A stretch of 64,000 nucleotides of DNA from an uncultured SAR116 cluster alpha proteobacterium (lineage in GTDB: Bacteria; Pseudomonadota; Alphaproteobacteria; Puniceispirillales; Marisalimonadaceae), in contig CACHEH010000001.1 in the NCBI GenBank assembly GCA_902578805.1, positions 183,539 to 247,538 on the forward strand, in the 5' to 3' direction. The position numbers and the translations under genes were made by a program. Below are positions 27,529 through 37,110 of the stretch, one piece after another (positions within the stretch are counted from its first letter, which is position 1; every line of letters starts with the position of its first letter). The notes under the pieces are model-generated. The model saw only the letters and a program-made list of their open reading frames with translations, did not search any database and was not told the origin of the DNA.

Positions 27529-28715
27529 TAAGACCTTGGCATTCCTAACACATGCTCAGCTAAATAAGATAAAATTAAATTAGTCGAAATTGGTGCAACT
27601 TGATATAACCTAGCCTCTCTAAACTTTCTTTCTACGTCATATTCCTCTGCAAAACCAAATCCACCATGTGTTTGCACGCATGCTTCTGCAGCCGCCCATG
27701 ATGCATCTGCTGCAAGCAATTTAGCTGTATTTGCCTCCTCACCGATAGGCTTCCCTGCTTCATATAGTCTAGCTGCATGGTAAACCATTAATTCAGCAGC
27801 TTTCATTTGTGCATATGCCCTTGCTATTGGAAATTGAATACCTTGATTTTGACCAATTGCTCTCCCAAAAATATTTCTATCATTAGCATAACTTGTCGAT
27901 TTTTTAGTAAACCATTTCGCATCCCCTATGCACTCTGCTGCTATAAGGATTCTTTCAGCATTCATTCCAGATAAAATATATCTAAAACCTTTGTTCTCTT
28001 CACCAATAAGATTTGAAGCTGGTATTCTTAAATTATCAAAAAAGACCTCAGTTGTGGAATGATTCATCATTGTCCTTATTGGTCTAATTGTAAGCCCATT
28101 ACCTTTTGCTTTCCTCATATCCAAAAGAAAAACAGAAAGACCCTCTGTTTTCTTTTTTACTTGATTTAAGGGAGTTGTTCTCGCTAATAGCAACATTAAG
28201 TCCGAATGTTCTGCTCTACTAGTCCAAATTTTTTGGCCATTAATTACAAATTCATCTCCGTCTCGAACTGCTACTGTACGCAGACTTGTTGTGTCGGTGC
28301 CACTTGTTGGTTCTGTTACACCAAATGCTTGTAATCTCAAGGATCCATCGGCGATCTTTGGTAAATATTCTTGTTTTTGTTCTGAAGATCCATGTCTAAG
28401 AACAGTTCCCATGGTATACATTTGTGCATGACATGCTGCAGCATTGCACCCTTGATGGTGAATTTCTTCTAGAATTACAGATGCAGCAACCATTCCTAAA
28501 CCAACCCCTCCATACTCCTCTGGTATAAGGGCACCTAAAAAACCAGCATCGGTTAATGCCTTTACAAATTCTGTTGGGTAAGCCAGCTCTCTATCAAGTT
28601 TTCGCCAATACTCACCTTGAAAATCCCTACATAATTTAGCTACAGATTCTCTTACTTCTGTGATCATATCCTCATTTGTAACAGAATTTTCTAATTGGAT
28701 AGTGGTATCTGGCAT
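27525..28715 (-). CDS. Acyl-CoA dehydrogenase family protein
   Basis: A flavoprotein of about 396 residues that introduces a 2,3 double bond into an acyl-CoA, passing electrons to ETF. Seen: FGVTEPTSGTDTTSL, the flavin-binding GQKIWTSRAEHSDLM, and the C-terminal QTHGGFGFAEEYDVERKFREARLYQ, where the family's catalytic and FAD residues cluster. The chain length is unknown. I start at Met 28715 because AGGA lies 5 nt ahead; the ATG at 28727 merely contributes that AGGA. No ETF gene is near. It may serve breakdown of branched-chain amino acids or other acyl-CoAs. Confidence 0.91.
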   Translation of the reverse strand: MPDTTIQLENSVTNEDMITEVRESVAKLCRDFQGEYWRKLDRELAYPTEFVKALTDAGFLGALIPEEYGGVGLGMVAASVILEEIHHQGCNAAACHAQMYTMGTVLRHGSSEQKQEYLPKIADGSLRLQAFGVTEPTSGTDTTSLRTVAVRDGDEFVINGQKIWTSRAEHSDLMLLLARTTPLNQVKKKTEGLSVFLLDMRKAKGNGLTIRPIRTMMNHSTTEVFFDNLRIPASNLIGEENKGFRYILSGMNAERILIAAECIGDAKWFTKKSTSYANDRNIFGRAIGQNQGIQFPIARAYAQMKAAELMVYHAARLYEAGKPIGEEANTAKLLAADASWAAAEACVQTHGGFGFAEEYDVERKFREARLYQVAPISTNLILSYLAEHVLGMPRSY

Positions 28716-28848
28716 TTTGGTCCTCATAAAACGACTTGAATTAGAGTATATATATAAATTTATTTTAATATTACTAGCTTATATACATTAATTAATATTA
28801 ATTTAAATAACAAAAAAATTATAATCAATAAATACTTTGGAGATTAAA

Positions 28849-29268
28849 ATGAAGTTAGAATTTCACCACATTAACTTTGTATCTAAAGATGTAGACAAAA
28901 TGAATGATTTTTATAAAAACATTTTATGTATGGACAGCATTCCAATTGAAAATTTTCCAAGAACAGAAGAAACATCTGAAAGTGGATATAGCGGAAAAAT
29001 AAATTTTGTAACTGAGGGTAAAATAGAAATGCATCTAGCTGAAAGGGACTTGAATGTTGCTTTCAAAAACAATCAAACAATTAATCCAGTTGATCAAGGG
29101 CATATAGCTTTTAGAACTGATGACATTAAATCATTTCTTAAAAAATTAAGAGAGAAAAATATACCATTTTCAGATTACGGAACAACTTTTGCTAAAGAAT
29201 GGCATCAAGTTTTCTTTCAAGATCCAGAAGGTAACGTGATCGAAGTCCATCAAAAAATTTCACAATAA
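28849..29268 (+). CDS. VOC (glyoxalase-fold) family protein
   Basis: A small metalloprotein of 139 residues of the vicinal oxygen chelate superfamily. Two beta-alpha-beta modules are visible, with likely metal ligands His7 (FHHINFVS), Glu60 (KIEMHL), His85 (QGHIAFRT) and Glu132 (NVIEVHQ). Members include glyoxalase I, extradiol dioxygenases and fosfomycin-resistance enzymes; the QGHIAF segment is reminiscent of the last group, but the activity is not assignable. GGAG stands 6 nt before the ATG at 28849. The MFS gene follows after 5 bp, so they are probably coexpressed. Confidence 0.8.
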   Translation: MKLEFHHINFVSKDVDKMNDFYKNILCMDSIPIENFPRTEETSESGYSGKINFVTEGKIEMHLAERDLNVAFKNNQTINPVDQGHIAFRTDDIKSFLKKLREKNIPFSDYGTTFAKEWHQVFFQDPEGNVIEVHQKISQ

Positions 29269-29273
29269 ATTAG

Positions 29274-30509
29274 ATGATCAAGGAATGTTTTAAAAATCGA
29301 GACTTTAGGGTGCTTTGGGGTGCTGGTGGTATGACTGGCATTGCAAGAGCAATGGAGTTTTTAGCCTTAAGTTTGTACGCCCTTCAAGAGCTTGGACTTC
29401 CATATTTAGTGACAATGATTTTTGCAGCTAGAATGTTGCCTATGAGTTTATTAGGAATAGTAATAGGTACTATCTCAGAAAGAATATCACCATTATTATT
29501 GATTAAAATTATTTATTTTCTTTCTAATTTTTTTACCGCAGCAAGTGTTATATTTGTTATTACAAATAATTTTAATATTTATTTTGCGTTTATTCTTGCT
29601 TTTGTTAATGGAATTACCTGGGTTGTAGATCTTGCTGTCAGAAGACGTGTGTTAGCCGATAATATTAAAAATAATCTTTTAAGTTCTTCTTTAGCAATGG
29701 AAACTCTTTCTAACAACGCAACGCGGTTGATTGGACCTCTTTTTGCTGGATCACTTTATACTTTTGTAGGTCTCTCTGGTATTTTTTGTCTTCAATTGTT
29801 GATGTATATTTTTGCACTTGGATTAATACTGAGATTTAAAGATAATAAAAATAAAAATCATAGTTTAAACTCGCCGAATAAAACAGTTTTAAATATTAAA
29901 GAGCATTGGGCACACGGCCTTTTAGATGAAATTTTAAAAACTGGTAAAAATGCATATAGTTTAATTAATTTACGATTTGTATTATTAACCACTCTAATTT
30001 TTAATGTTTTTGGGTTTCCATTAGTATCACTAATACCTGTGTTAGGTAGAGAAAAACTAGAATTAACTGAATTTAATATTGGGATTTTAGCATCATCAGA
30101 AGGTTTAGGAGCCCTTATAGGTGCTTTACTTATTGGAAATTTTTCACCCCAAAAATATCTATCTTTAATATTTATTACAGGTGTGGGAGGTTTCTTTTTT
30201 GGTATGTTTTTGTTTTCTTACTCACCTAATTTATTACTAGCTTTTGTAAGTTTGACTTTTGGAGGCATCTTTCTTTCAGGATTTAGTACAATGCAAGGTG
30301 CATTAGTGTATCAAGCCTCAACATCATCACGAGGCAATAACTTTGGTGTGTTAGTTACTTGTATTGGAACAGCTCCAATCGGATTATTAAACTTATCATG
30401 GATAATAACTCAAATCCCTGTTGACCAAACACTGAGAGTTAACGTATTTTTTGGTCTAATGTGTCTGATTGCAACTGGGATTTATTTTTTATTTAAAAAA
30501 GCTAAATGA
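29274..30509 (+). CDS. MFS transporter
   Basis: A 411-residue integral membrane protein with about twelve hydrophobic helices, an efflux-type major facilitator. Seen: AGGMTGIARAMEFLALSLYA near the start, SNNATRLIGPLFAGSLYTFVG in helix five, and EGLGALIGALLIGNFSP in the second half, resembling the Enterobactin-exporter/MFS_3 kind. The substrate is unknown. It lies 5 bp behind the VOC gene and ends 4 bp before the convergent htpG, leaving no room for a terminator hairpin. Confidence 0.85.
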   Translation: MIKECFKNRDFRVLWGAGGMTGIARAMEFLALSLYALQELGLPYLVTMIFAARMLPMSLLGIVIGTISERISPLLLIKIIYFLSNFFTAASVIFVITNNFNIYFAFILAFVNGITWVVDLAVRRRVLADNIKNNLLSSSLAMETLSNNATRLIGPLFAGSLYTFVGLSGIFCLQLLMYIFALGLILRFKDNKNKNHSLNSPNKTVLNIKEHWAHGLLDEILKTGKNAYSLINLRFVLLTTLIFNVFGFPLVSLIPVLGREKLELTEFNIGILASSEGLGALIGALLIGNFSPQKYLSLIFITGVGGFFFGMFLFSYSPNLLLAFVSLTFGGIFLSGFSTMQGALVYQASTSSRGNNFGVLVTCIGTAPIGLLNLSWIITQIPVDQTLRVNVFFGLMCLIATGIYFLFKKAK

Positions 30510-30513
30510 GTGT

Positions 30514-32412
30514 TTAATTAGGTATAGCTTTTAATAAAAATTGGTTCATTATTTTACTAAATTTTGCTGGATCAGCAGGCATCTTACCCTCCATTAGTCT
30601 TGCTTGTTCAAATAAAAGTGTTCCGGCATCACTGACTAAGTCTTTACTTTCTTTTTTACTGAGAAGAGATTTCATATTTTGGATTAAAGAATGATCACCA
30701 TTAATTTCTAATATTCTTGGGGCTCCTTTATAATTGGAGTCTCTTTGAGCCATTAATTGTTCCATAGCAATATCCATATCACCTTCATCTGCTACTAAAC
30801 AAACTGGACTATCTGTTAATTTAGATGATAATCTAATGTCTTTAACTTGATCTCCTAAAACAACTTTTAATTGAGCAATTAAATCAACATACTCTTTATC
30901 TTGTTTTTCTTTATCATTTTTAGAATTATTTTTTTCATCTTTATTTTTAGAGCCTAATTCATCTAAATTTATCTTACCTTGAGTGATTGAAGTGAATTTC
31001 TTGTCTTTAAAAGATCCAACCATAGGCAACCAAAACTGGTCTATTGCATCTGTCATTATTAGCACTGGAATGTTTTTTGATTTAAAACCTTCTAAATGAG
31101 GACTAGCCAATGCTTGGGCGCTTGTTTCAGCTGATATGTAATAAATTTCTTTTTGCGTGTTAGGCATTTTTTCTAAATATTGTGACAAAGATATTGGATC
31201 TTCGTTTTCATTAGTGGAAAATCTACACAAATCTAATAATGTTTCTTTTCTTTCAGCATCCTCATATAAACCTTCTTTAAGTACAGCTCCATATTCCTTC
31301 CAGAAATTCTTATAACCATCCAAATCTTTTTCACTAACTTTTTTAAGTTCTCTTAAAATTTTACCAATTAAGGATTTACTAATTTTGGCAACAGCTGGAT
31401 TATTTTGAAGCATTTCTCTACTTACATTCAAATCTATATCTTGTGTATCAACTAAACCTTTTATAAATCTAAGATAACTAGGAATTAATGCATCACACTT
31501 GTCAGTTATGAAAACTCTATTAATATATAATTTTAAAGATGATTTTCTATCAGGGTTGAATAAATCAAAAGGTCTAGTAGATGGTATACATATAAGATTT
31601 GTATAACTTATTGTTCCTTCTGTATTATTATGCATTGTTAAGAGTGGTTTTCCAAAACCTGCACCAATATGAGAGAAAAATTCTTGATATTGTTCATCTT
31701 TAATTTCTTTAGCTGGACGTGTCCACAGGGCAGAGGCTTCATTTAATGTTTTGATTTCAGAATCTTTTTTATCTATCTGATTTAATTTGACAGGGTAGGA
31801 AATGTGATCCGAGTATTTTCTTACAATAAATTGAAGTCTAGTTTCATCTAGAAACTCTTTTGCATCTTTTTTAAGTCTTAATATTATTGATGTACCAGAA
31901 TTATCTTTACTTGCTTTTTCTAAGTTAAATCCTGTTTTACCATCTGAGGACCATTTCCAAGCTTCACTATCACCCACTTTTTTTGACGTAACTTCCACGC
32001 TATCAGCTACCATGAAAGAAGCGTAAAATCCTACACCAAACTGACCAATCATTGACAAATCAGTTTTTTTATCTTTTGCATTTGTTGAAATGTGTTCTAA
32101 AAAAGCTTTTGTTCCTGATCTTGCTATTGTGCCTAGTGATGACTTGAGGTCTTCCTCATTCATTCCAACACCATTGTCGGAAATAGTTAATATTTTTTCT
32201 TTATTGTTAACTTCAATTACTATTTCAGCTGTTTCTGACGAATTAGCTATTTTTTTATCTGTTAAGCCAAGGTACTTTCTTTTGTCTAGCGCATCTGAAG
32301 CGTTTGAAATTAATTCTCGTAAAAATATCTCTCTTTCTGAATATAATGAGTTAATAACTATGTCTAGAATTTTACCAGTATCAGCTTCAAATTTGTTGTT
32401 CATGTTAGTCAT
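30514..32412 (-). CDS. htpG: Molecular chaperone HtpG (Hsp90)
   Basis: Cytosolic ATP-driven chaperone, 632 residues as usual. The GHKL ATP site reads REIFLRELISNASDALDKR, then ISDNGVGM and GQFGVGFYASFMV; the middle-domain segment GLVDTQDIDLNVSREMLQ is also conserved. There is a lysine- and asparagine-rich linker around residue 480-500. AAGG lies 7 nt before the ATG at 32412. About 60 nt upstream, a CTTGAA at 32476-32471 could be the -35 of a heat-shock promoter, but I do not see a good -10, so the mode of regulation stays open. Confidence 0.97.
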   Translation of the reverse strand: MTNMNNKFEADTGKILDIVINSLYSEREIFLRELISNASDALDKRKYLGLTDKKIANSSETAEIVIEVNNKEKILTISDNGVGMNEEDLKSSLGTIARSGTKAFLEHISTNAKDKKTDLSMIGQFGVGFYASFMVADSVEVTSKKVGDSEAWKWSSDGKTGFNLEKASKDNSGTSIILRLKKDAKEFLDETRLQFIVRKYSDHISYPVKLNQIDKKDSEIKTLNEASALWTRPAKEIKDEQYQEFFSHIGAGFGKPLLTMHNNTEGTISYTNLICIPSTRPFDLFNPDRKSSLKLYINRVFITDKCDALIPSYLRFIKGLVDTQDIDLNVSREMLQNNPAVAKISKSLIGKILRELKKVSEKDLDGYKNFWKEYGAVLKEGLYEDAERKETLLDLCRFSTNENEDPISLSQYLEKMPNTQKEIYYISAETSAQALASPHLEGFKSKNIPVLIMTDAIDQFWLPMVGSFKDKKFTSITQGKINLDELGSKNKDEKNNSKNDKEKQDKEYVDLIAQLKVVLGDQVKDIRLSSKLTDSPVCLVADEGDMDIAMEQLMAQRDSNYKGAPRILEINGDHSLIQNMKSLLSKKESKDLVSDAGTLLFEQARLMEGKMPADPAKFSKIMNQFLLKAIPN

Positions 32413-32644
32413 GGTATTACCTTAATCATTGTTAAATAATAATAATTTAATTAATAATTATGATTGGTTTTTCAAGTATAAAAATTAAATTTTACTTATA
32501 AAATATTTCTTAGTATTTTTAAAAAAATGATAATTAACAAAATCAATTTAATCTAGTAATTAAAATAAACTATTCATTTAATGTTCATAATGTAAAATGC
32601 TGTTTTTCATTCATTTACAGACTGTAGAAATGTAAATCTCAATG
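32413..32644. other. Intergenic gap between htpG and the UDP-xylose synthase gene
   Basis: A 232-bp stretch, very AT-rich, with no ORF, tRNA or convincing hairpin. The htpG promoter must lie in the left half. The only candidate I see is CTTGAA at 32476-32471 on the minus strand. Confidence 0.5.
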
Positions 32645-33622
32645 TTAAAACGCTTTTCCATTTTTTAGTAGTTTTTCAAAATAAGCAATTGTTTTTATAA
32701 GTCCTTCTTCCAAAGATATGCTAGGTTCCCAGTTAAGTAATTTTTTAGCAAGAGATATATCAGGCTTTCTTTTTTTAGGATCATCATTTGGAAGTTTTTT
32801 TTTATGTATTTTTGATTTACTATTTGTGATTATGAGGATCATTTTTGCTAAACTAATAATATTTATTTCATTAGAATTACCCAAGTTAATAGGACCTTTT
32901 ATAGAATCATTTGAGCTCATGAATTTTAAGAAACCATCCACCATATCATCAATAAAACAAAAGCTTCTTGTTTGTGATCCATCACCATAAATGGTTATAT
33001 CTTTGTTCAACAAAGCTTGTGTAATAAAGTTACTTACTACTCTACCATCATTAGGTAACATATTTGGGCCATAAGTATTGAATATTCTCGCTACTTTAAT
33101 ATCAACCCCATGTTCTCTGTTATAATCAAAAAAAAGCGTCTCAGCGGCTCTTTTACCTTCATCATAACACGCTCTCAATCCTATAGGGTTCACTCTTCCG
33201 AAGTAAGTTTCAGCTTGAGGTGAAATTTCTGGGTCACCATAAACTTCACTAGTAGAAGCTTGGAAAATTTTAGATTTAGTTCTTTTGGCTAATCCAAGCA
33301 TATTTATAGCTCCATGAACATTTGTTTTAATTGTTTGGACAGGATTTTTTTGATAGTGAAGTGGAGAAGCTGGACAAGCAAGGTTATAAATTTCGTCAAC
33401 TTCAAGATATAAAGGAAAGGTTATGTCATGTCTTATCATCTCAAAGTTGTCATTTCCTAATAAATGACTTATATTATTTTTCTTACTAGTAAAGAAATTA
33501 TCAACAGAAATAACTTCATGGCCTTTATTTAACAATTTTTCACACAAATGTGATCCAATAAACCCAGCTCCTCCAGTTACTAAAATTTTTTTTCTTCTGT
33601 TATTTTCTTGAGTAAATGACAT
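32645..33622 (-). CDS. UDP-glucuronate decarboxylase (UDP-xylose synthase)
   Basis: Converts UDP-glucuronate to UDP-xylose, a precursor of surface glycans. The 325-residue protein has the NAD loop [16 protein letters not shown] (15-30), [20 protein letters not shown] (81-100), the catalytic STSEVYGDP (123-131, Glu126) and Tyr153/Lys157 in [28 protein letters not shown] is specific to this subfamily. It competes with the UDP-glucuronate 4-epimerase-like enzyme at 6425-7420 for one substrate. It stands alone between htpG and the GT41 gene. Confidence 0.94.
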   Translation of the reverse strand: MSFTQENNRRKKILVTGGAGFIGSHLCEKLLNKGHEVISVDNFFTSKKNNISHLLGNDNFEMIRHDITFPLYLEVDEIYNLACPASPLHYQKNPVQTIKTNVHGAINMLGLAKRTKSKIFQASTSEVYGDPEISPQAETYFGRVNPIGLRACYDEGKRAAETLFFDYNREHGVDIKVARIFNTYGPNMLPNDGRVVSNFITQALLNKDITIYGDGSQTRSFCFIDDMVDGFLKFMSSNDSIKGPINLGNSNEINIISLAKMILIITNSKSKIHKKKLPNDDPKKRKPDISLAKKLLNWEPSISLEEGLIKTIAYFEKLLKNGKAF

Positions 33623-33779
33623 ATATCAATACTATTTAATCTTTTGAATTAATTTATTTATTTAATTTTAGTCTATTAAACAAATATATTCTACAAAATA
33701 AACCTGATAATATGAGTTAAAGTCTAGGTCATTTATAAGTGACAAAGATAAATTAATTGCCTAATTTTTATTAATTTAG

Positions 33780-35825
33780 TTAATATTTATTTATAATATT
33801 TATAATTAAATTTTCAAAATCTTTAGTATATTGTTGAGTATCAAATAATTTAGCAGTTTTTATTTTATTAGTTAATTTATGTTTTATTTTTTTTAGTTTC
33901 TCAGGGTTAAGAGCTAAATTTAACGCAAGTTCCTCATATTCAGTGTCTGTGTGTGTTATTAATTCAGGTAATTCAATAGCATTTAGCAAGCTTGAACAAA
34001 CCCTAGAGGCAAAACTATTTCCTAACTTAGTTATAACTGGTAATCCTGTCCATAGAGCATCACTAGCAGTGGTGTGAGCACCATAATTAAAAGTATCGAG
34101 AAACAAGTCTGCATTAGAATGTCTTGATAAATGTTCAGCACTTTTTAGAAAGTCAGCAAATATTATTCTTTCAGGTTTTATACCATAACTTAATGAAAAA
34201 CTTTTAATATTTTCTTCAGTATATTTATTACTTTTAATTAGCCACAATACACTTTTGGGTACTTTATTTAAAAGCTTCATCCATATTTTAAATTCAATCT
34301 TACTAATTTTATAATTATTATTGAAACAACAAAAAACAAACCCATCATTGGGAAGTGAACAGTCCATTTTGCTAAATTTCTTTTTAGAAATCTTTCTATC
34401 ATTATTTGTAGGTTGATAAGTATAGGGCATGTATAAAACTTTTTCATTAAAGTATTTTTTTTGCGTTTCAGGAATAATAATTTTATCTGCAATAATATAA
34501 TCAAATTTGTTAGAGCCCATTGTTCCAGGGTATCCCAAATAATTAATCTGTATAGGAGCTAACTTGTTAAGAAATAAGCTGAGTCGGTTATTTTGAGTAT
34601 AACCATTTAAGTCGATTGCAATATCTATTTTATCATCCGCTACCAAATTCTTAACTTCTGTATCCGATAAGTTACTAACTTGCCTGAAATGTTTAAATAA
34701 TTTTTTAACCTGAAAATGCATCTCATCTTCAACATCTGGTGCGATTGAATAAGCATAAATTTCAAATTTATCTTTATTATGTAATGCAAACATTCTTGAA
34801 AGAAGAGTCATCATAGCATGATTACGAAAATCTGCGGAAAAATATCCTAATCTAATTTTAGTTTTTTTATTCTCTTTTTTTTTGGGTGAAGATGACGTTT
34901 TGTTAATATATTTACTTTGCACATAAATTTCAGCTCTTCTTTGAGCTCTTTCTGGACAATCATCGAATGAAAGCATAGCAAAAGGTTCAATTTCACTATT
35001 TTCTAAACCAATAGTTTTAATCTTTGTTTTATATTTATCAATTTCAGACCAATTACATATTCTTGCTAATTGAAAAAGTTTGTGACTTAATGCCTTATTA
35101 TGGCTTGGTTCAAGGTTTAAAACTTTGTCATAATGCCTAATAGAGCCAAGATAGTCTCCTCTATCTTTTAGAACATTTCCTAAGTTAAAATGGGCATCTA
35201 CAAAATTAAAATCTAAATTTAAAGATTTTCGAAAACATTTTATTGCTTGATTCTTATCTCCAGTATCTTTATAGACCAGACCGATATTATTGTATATTTC
35301 AGCAGAATTATTATTTCTTTCTAATGCAATATTATAATGGTACAAAGCCTTTTTAATATTTTTGCTTATAAAATATAATATACCAATGTTATTATTGGCT
35401 TGGTAATTATCAGGTTCAATATTTAGAGCTTTTTGATAGTTAAAAATGCTATTTTCAAAATCTTTAATATCGTCAAATATATTTCCTAAAACTAAGTAAC
35501 CTTTTGACGATTTTTCATTAATTTTTATAGCACTTTGAGAAATAGCAATTGCGGATTTGAAATTCTTCTGAATTCTATAAGCCTCAGCTAGATTAATTTT
35601 GACCTCAAAATATGTTGGATCTAGGGATATTGACCTTTTATAGTAAAAAACACCTTGATCAAAATTGTCTAAAGCGACATAGGAAGCGCCTACAAAGTTA
35701 TAAATGAAGGGATATTTATTTTTTTCATGCAGACTTAGTCCATAATCTATTAATTTTGTAAATTTATTTTCATTGTACAAAGAAAGTAAATTACTGAAAA
35801 TTAAATCTGCTAAATTAGATTTCAA
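33780..35825 (-). CDS. TPR-GT41 glycosyltransferase, O-GlcNAc transferase-like
   Basis: A 681-residue cytosolic protein with about six tetratricopeptide repeats (residues ~40-250) and a C-terminal GT41 domain (~325-640), the architecture of eukaryotic O-GlcNAc transferase. Catalytic landmarks are kept: the His in SADFRNHAMMTLL (336), INYLGYPGTMG (427-437), the UDP-contacting Lys506 in NNNYKISK, and LDTFNYGAHTTASDALWTG (576-594) with His584. The ORF has only a TTG start (35825), preceded one codon earlier by a stop-terminated frame. It may modify cytosolic proteins or build a glycan; bacterial GT41 proteins are functionally varied. Confidence 0.9.
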   Translation of the reverse strand: MKSNLADLIFSNLLSLYNENKFTKLIDYGLSLHEKNKYPFIYNFVGASYVALDNFDQGVFYYKRSISLDPTYFEVKINLAEAYRIQKNFKSAIAISQSAIKINEKSSKGYLVLGNIFDDIKDFENSIFNYQKALNIEPDNYQANNNIGILYFISKNIKKALYHYNIALERNNNSAEIYNNIGLVYKDTGDKNQAIKCFRKSLNLDFNFVDAHFNLGNVLKDRGDYLGSIRHYDKVLNLEPSHNKALSHKLFQLARICNWSEIDKYKTKIKTIGLENSEIEPFAMLSFDDCPERAQRRAEIYVQSKYINKTSSSPKKKENKKTKIRLGYFSADFRNHAMMTLLSRMFALHNKDKFEIYAYSIAPDVEDEMHFQVKKLFKHFRQVSNLSDTEVKNLVADDKIDIAIDLNGYTQNNRLSLFLNKLAPIQINYLGYPGTMGSNKFDYIIADKIIIPETQKKYFNEKVLYMPYTYQPTNNDRKISKKKFSKMDCSLPNDGFVFCCFNNNYKISKIEFKIWMKLLNKVPKSVLWLIKSNKYTEENIKSFSLSYGIKPERIIFADFLKSAEHLSRHSNADLFLDTFNYGAHTTASDALWTGLPVITKLGNSFASRVCSSLLNAIELPELITHTDTEYEELALNLALNPEKLKKIKHKLTNKIKTAKLFDTQQYTKDFENLIINIINKY

Positions 35826-35921
35826 TATTTAAACCACTCTACTAAAATACAGTTAAAAATGATTAGTTTCCTTTAAAGGATTAGCCTAATAATTAGAATA
35901 TAATGTTTCAAATTCGCTTGA

Positions 35922-36698
35922 CTACAAACTATAATCTGAGTTTTCATCGTCAAGTATAAGTTTGATCTCTCTCAAAAAAGCAGTTCCTGCAGGATTTGGA
36001 TATTCTTCATTTTCTAATTCTTGTGCAGTTTTTTCAGCTATATGATAATCTAATATACTTAATTTTTTTCCAGTTTGAAGGGCTTTTATATACATTTTAG
36101 CTGCTCTTTCAAAATAGAATAATCTATTGAAAGTCTCAGCAACATTTTGACCAAATATTAAGATTCCATGATTTCCCATTATGAAAGTATGTTTCTTGGG
36201 ATCGGCGAGTAAATTTGCACATCTTTTACCTTCCTCTTCAAAAGCTAGACCACCATAATTTTTATCTACTACTTGTCTATTAAAGAACATGGATGCGACT
36301 TGATTAATTGGAGGTAAAATACAATCTTCAATGGAAGCTAAAGTGGTTGCATATATAGAGTGGACGTGCATTATACATTTTGCATGTGGACATAATTTAT
36401 GAATTGCTCCATGTAATCCCCATGCTGTTGCATCTGGCGGATTATCTCCAGAAAGAACTGACTTATCATTTACGTTTAATAAAAGTAGATCAGATGCCTT
36501 AATCCTTGAAAAGTGCCACATATTGGGATTCATTAAAAATTTTGTACCTTCAGTATTAATTGCAAGACTGAAGTGATTTGCTACAGCTTCATGCAAATTA
36601 CATCTTTCGGCCCATCTAAATGCGGCAGCTAAATCTTTTCTCTCTTCAACATAGTTATTGTTTGATAAGTAGTTTTCGTTGTGTTTAATTTCATCCAT
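35922..36698 (-). CDS. Class II aldolase/adducin-family protein
   Basis: A 258-residue protein with the class II aldolase fold. Zn ligands appear as His111 and His113 in CIMHVHSIYATT, with a further His in MGNHGILIFG. The region before them reads NPPDATAWGLHGAIHK; the catalytic Glu of fuculose-phosphate aldolase (PSSE motif) is not there, as in many adducin-like members, so aldol cleavage is doubtful. Substrate unknown. The gene stands alone between the GT41 gene and the divergent SMR pump gene. Confidence 0.82.
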   Translation of the reverse strand: MDEIKHNENYLSNNNYVEERKDLAAAFRWAERCNLHEAVANHFSLAINTEGTKFLMNPNMWHFSRIKASDLLLLNVNDKSVLSGDNPPDATAWGLHGAIHKLCPHAKCIMHVHSIYATTLASIEDCILPPINQVASMFFNRQVVDKNYGGLAFEEEGKRCANLLADPKKHTFIMGNHGILIFGQNVAETFNRLFYFERAAKMYIKALQTGKKLSILDYHIAEKTAQELENEEYPNPAGTAFLREIKLILDDENSDYSL

Positions 36699-36780
36699 TT
36701 TTAAAACTATAAAATATTTTTTTTCATACTATAGTTAGAAATGTGAAATAATACAAACAAAAGTAAATATCAGGATAAAG

Positions 36781-37110
36781 ATGGGATACTTTTATCTTTT
36801 AATAGCTATAGTTGGTGAGGTGATAGCAACTACCTATCTTAAAAGCACCAACAATTTCACGGAATTTTTACCTACAACATACGTTGTAATAGGGTATGGA
36901 ACTGCTTTTTACTTTATGATGCTTGCAATGAAAACAATACCTGTCGCAATTACATATTCAATTTGGGCAGCTATTGGAATTTCTGCAATAACAATTCTAG
37001 GCGCCTTAAAATATAAAGAAATACCAGATATGTTGGCTATTTTAGGGTTGTTCCTAATAGTTCTTGGAGTAATAATATTAGTTTTTTTCAGTAAGATGAA
37101 TGCCAATTAA
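36781..37110 (+). CDS. SMR-family multidrug/quaternary-ammonium efflux protein
   Basis: A 109-residue inner-membrane protein with four hydrophobic helices. The family's essential Glu14 is present in AIVGEVIATTYLK, and the PVAITYSIWAAIGI segment with Tyr and Trp is typical of EmrE/SugE-type antiporters. It probably functions as a dimer exporting cationic compounds or guanidinium in exchange for protons; which one cannot be told. AGGA lies 5 nt before the ATG. The stop shares a TTAA with lpdA, which converges on it. Confidence 0.92.
   Translation: MGYFYLLIAIVGEVIATTYLKSTNNFTEFLPTTYVVIGYGTAFYFMMLAMKTIPVAITYSIWAAIGISAITILGALKYKEIPDMLAILGLFLIVLGVIILVFFSKMNAN

Noticed and set aside
32471..32476. 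Heat-shock promoter of htpG
   Set aside because: A CTTGAA is present, but no matching -10 element at a suitable distance, so I do not list it as a feature.
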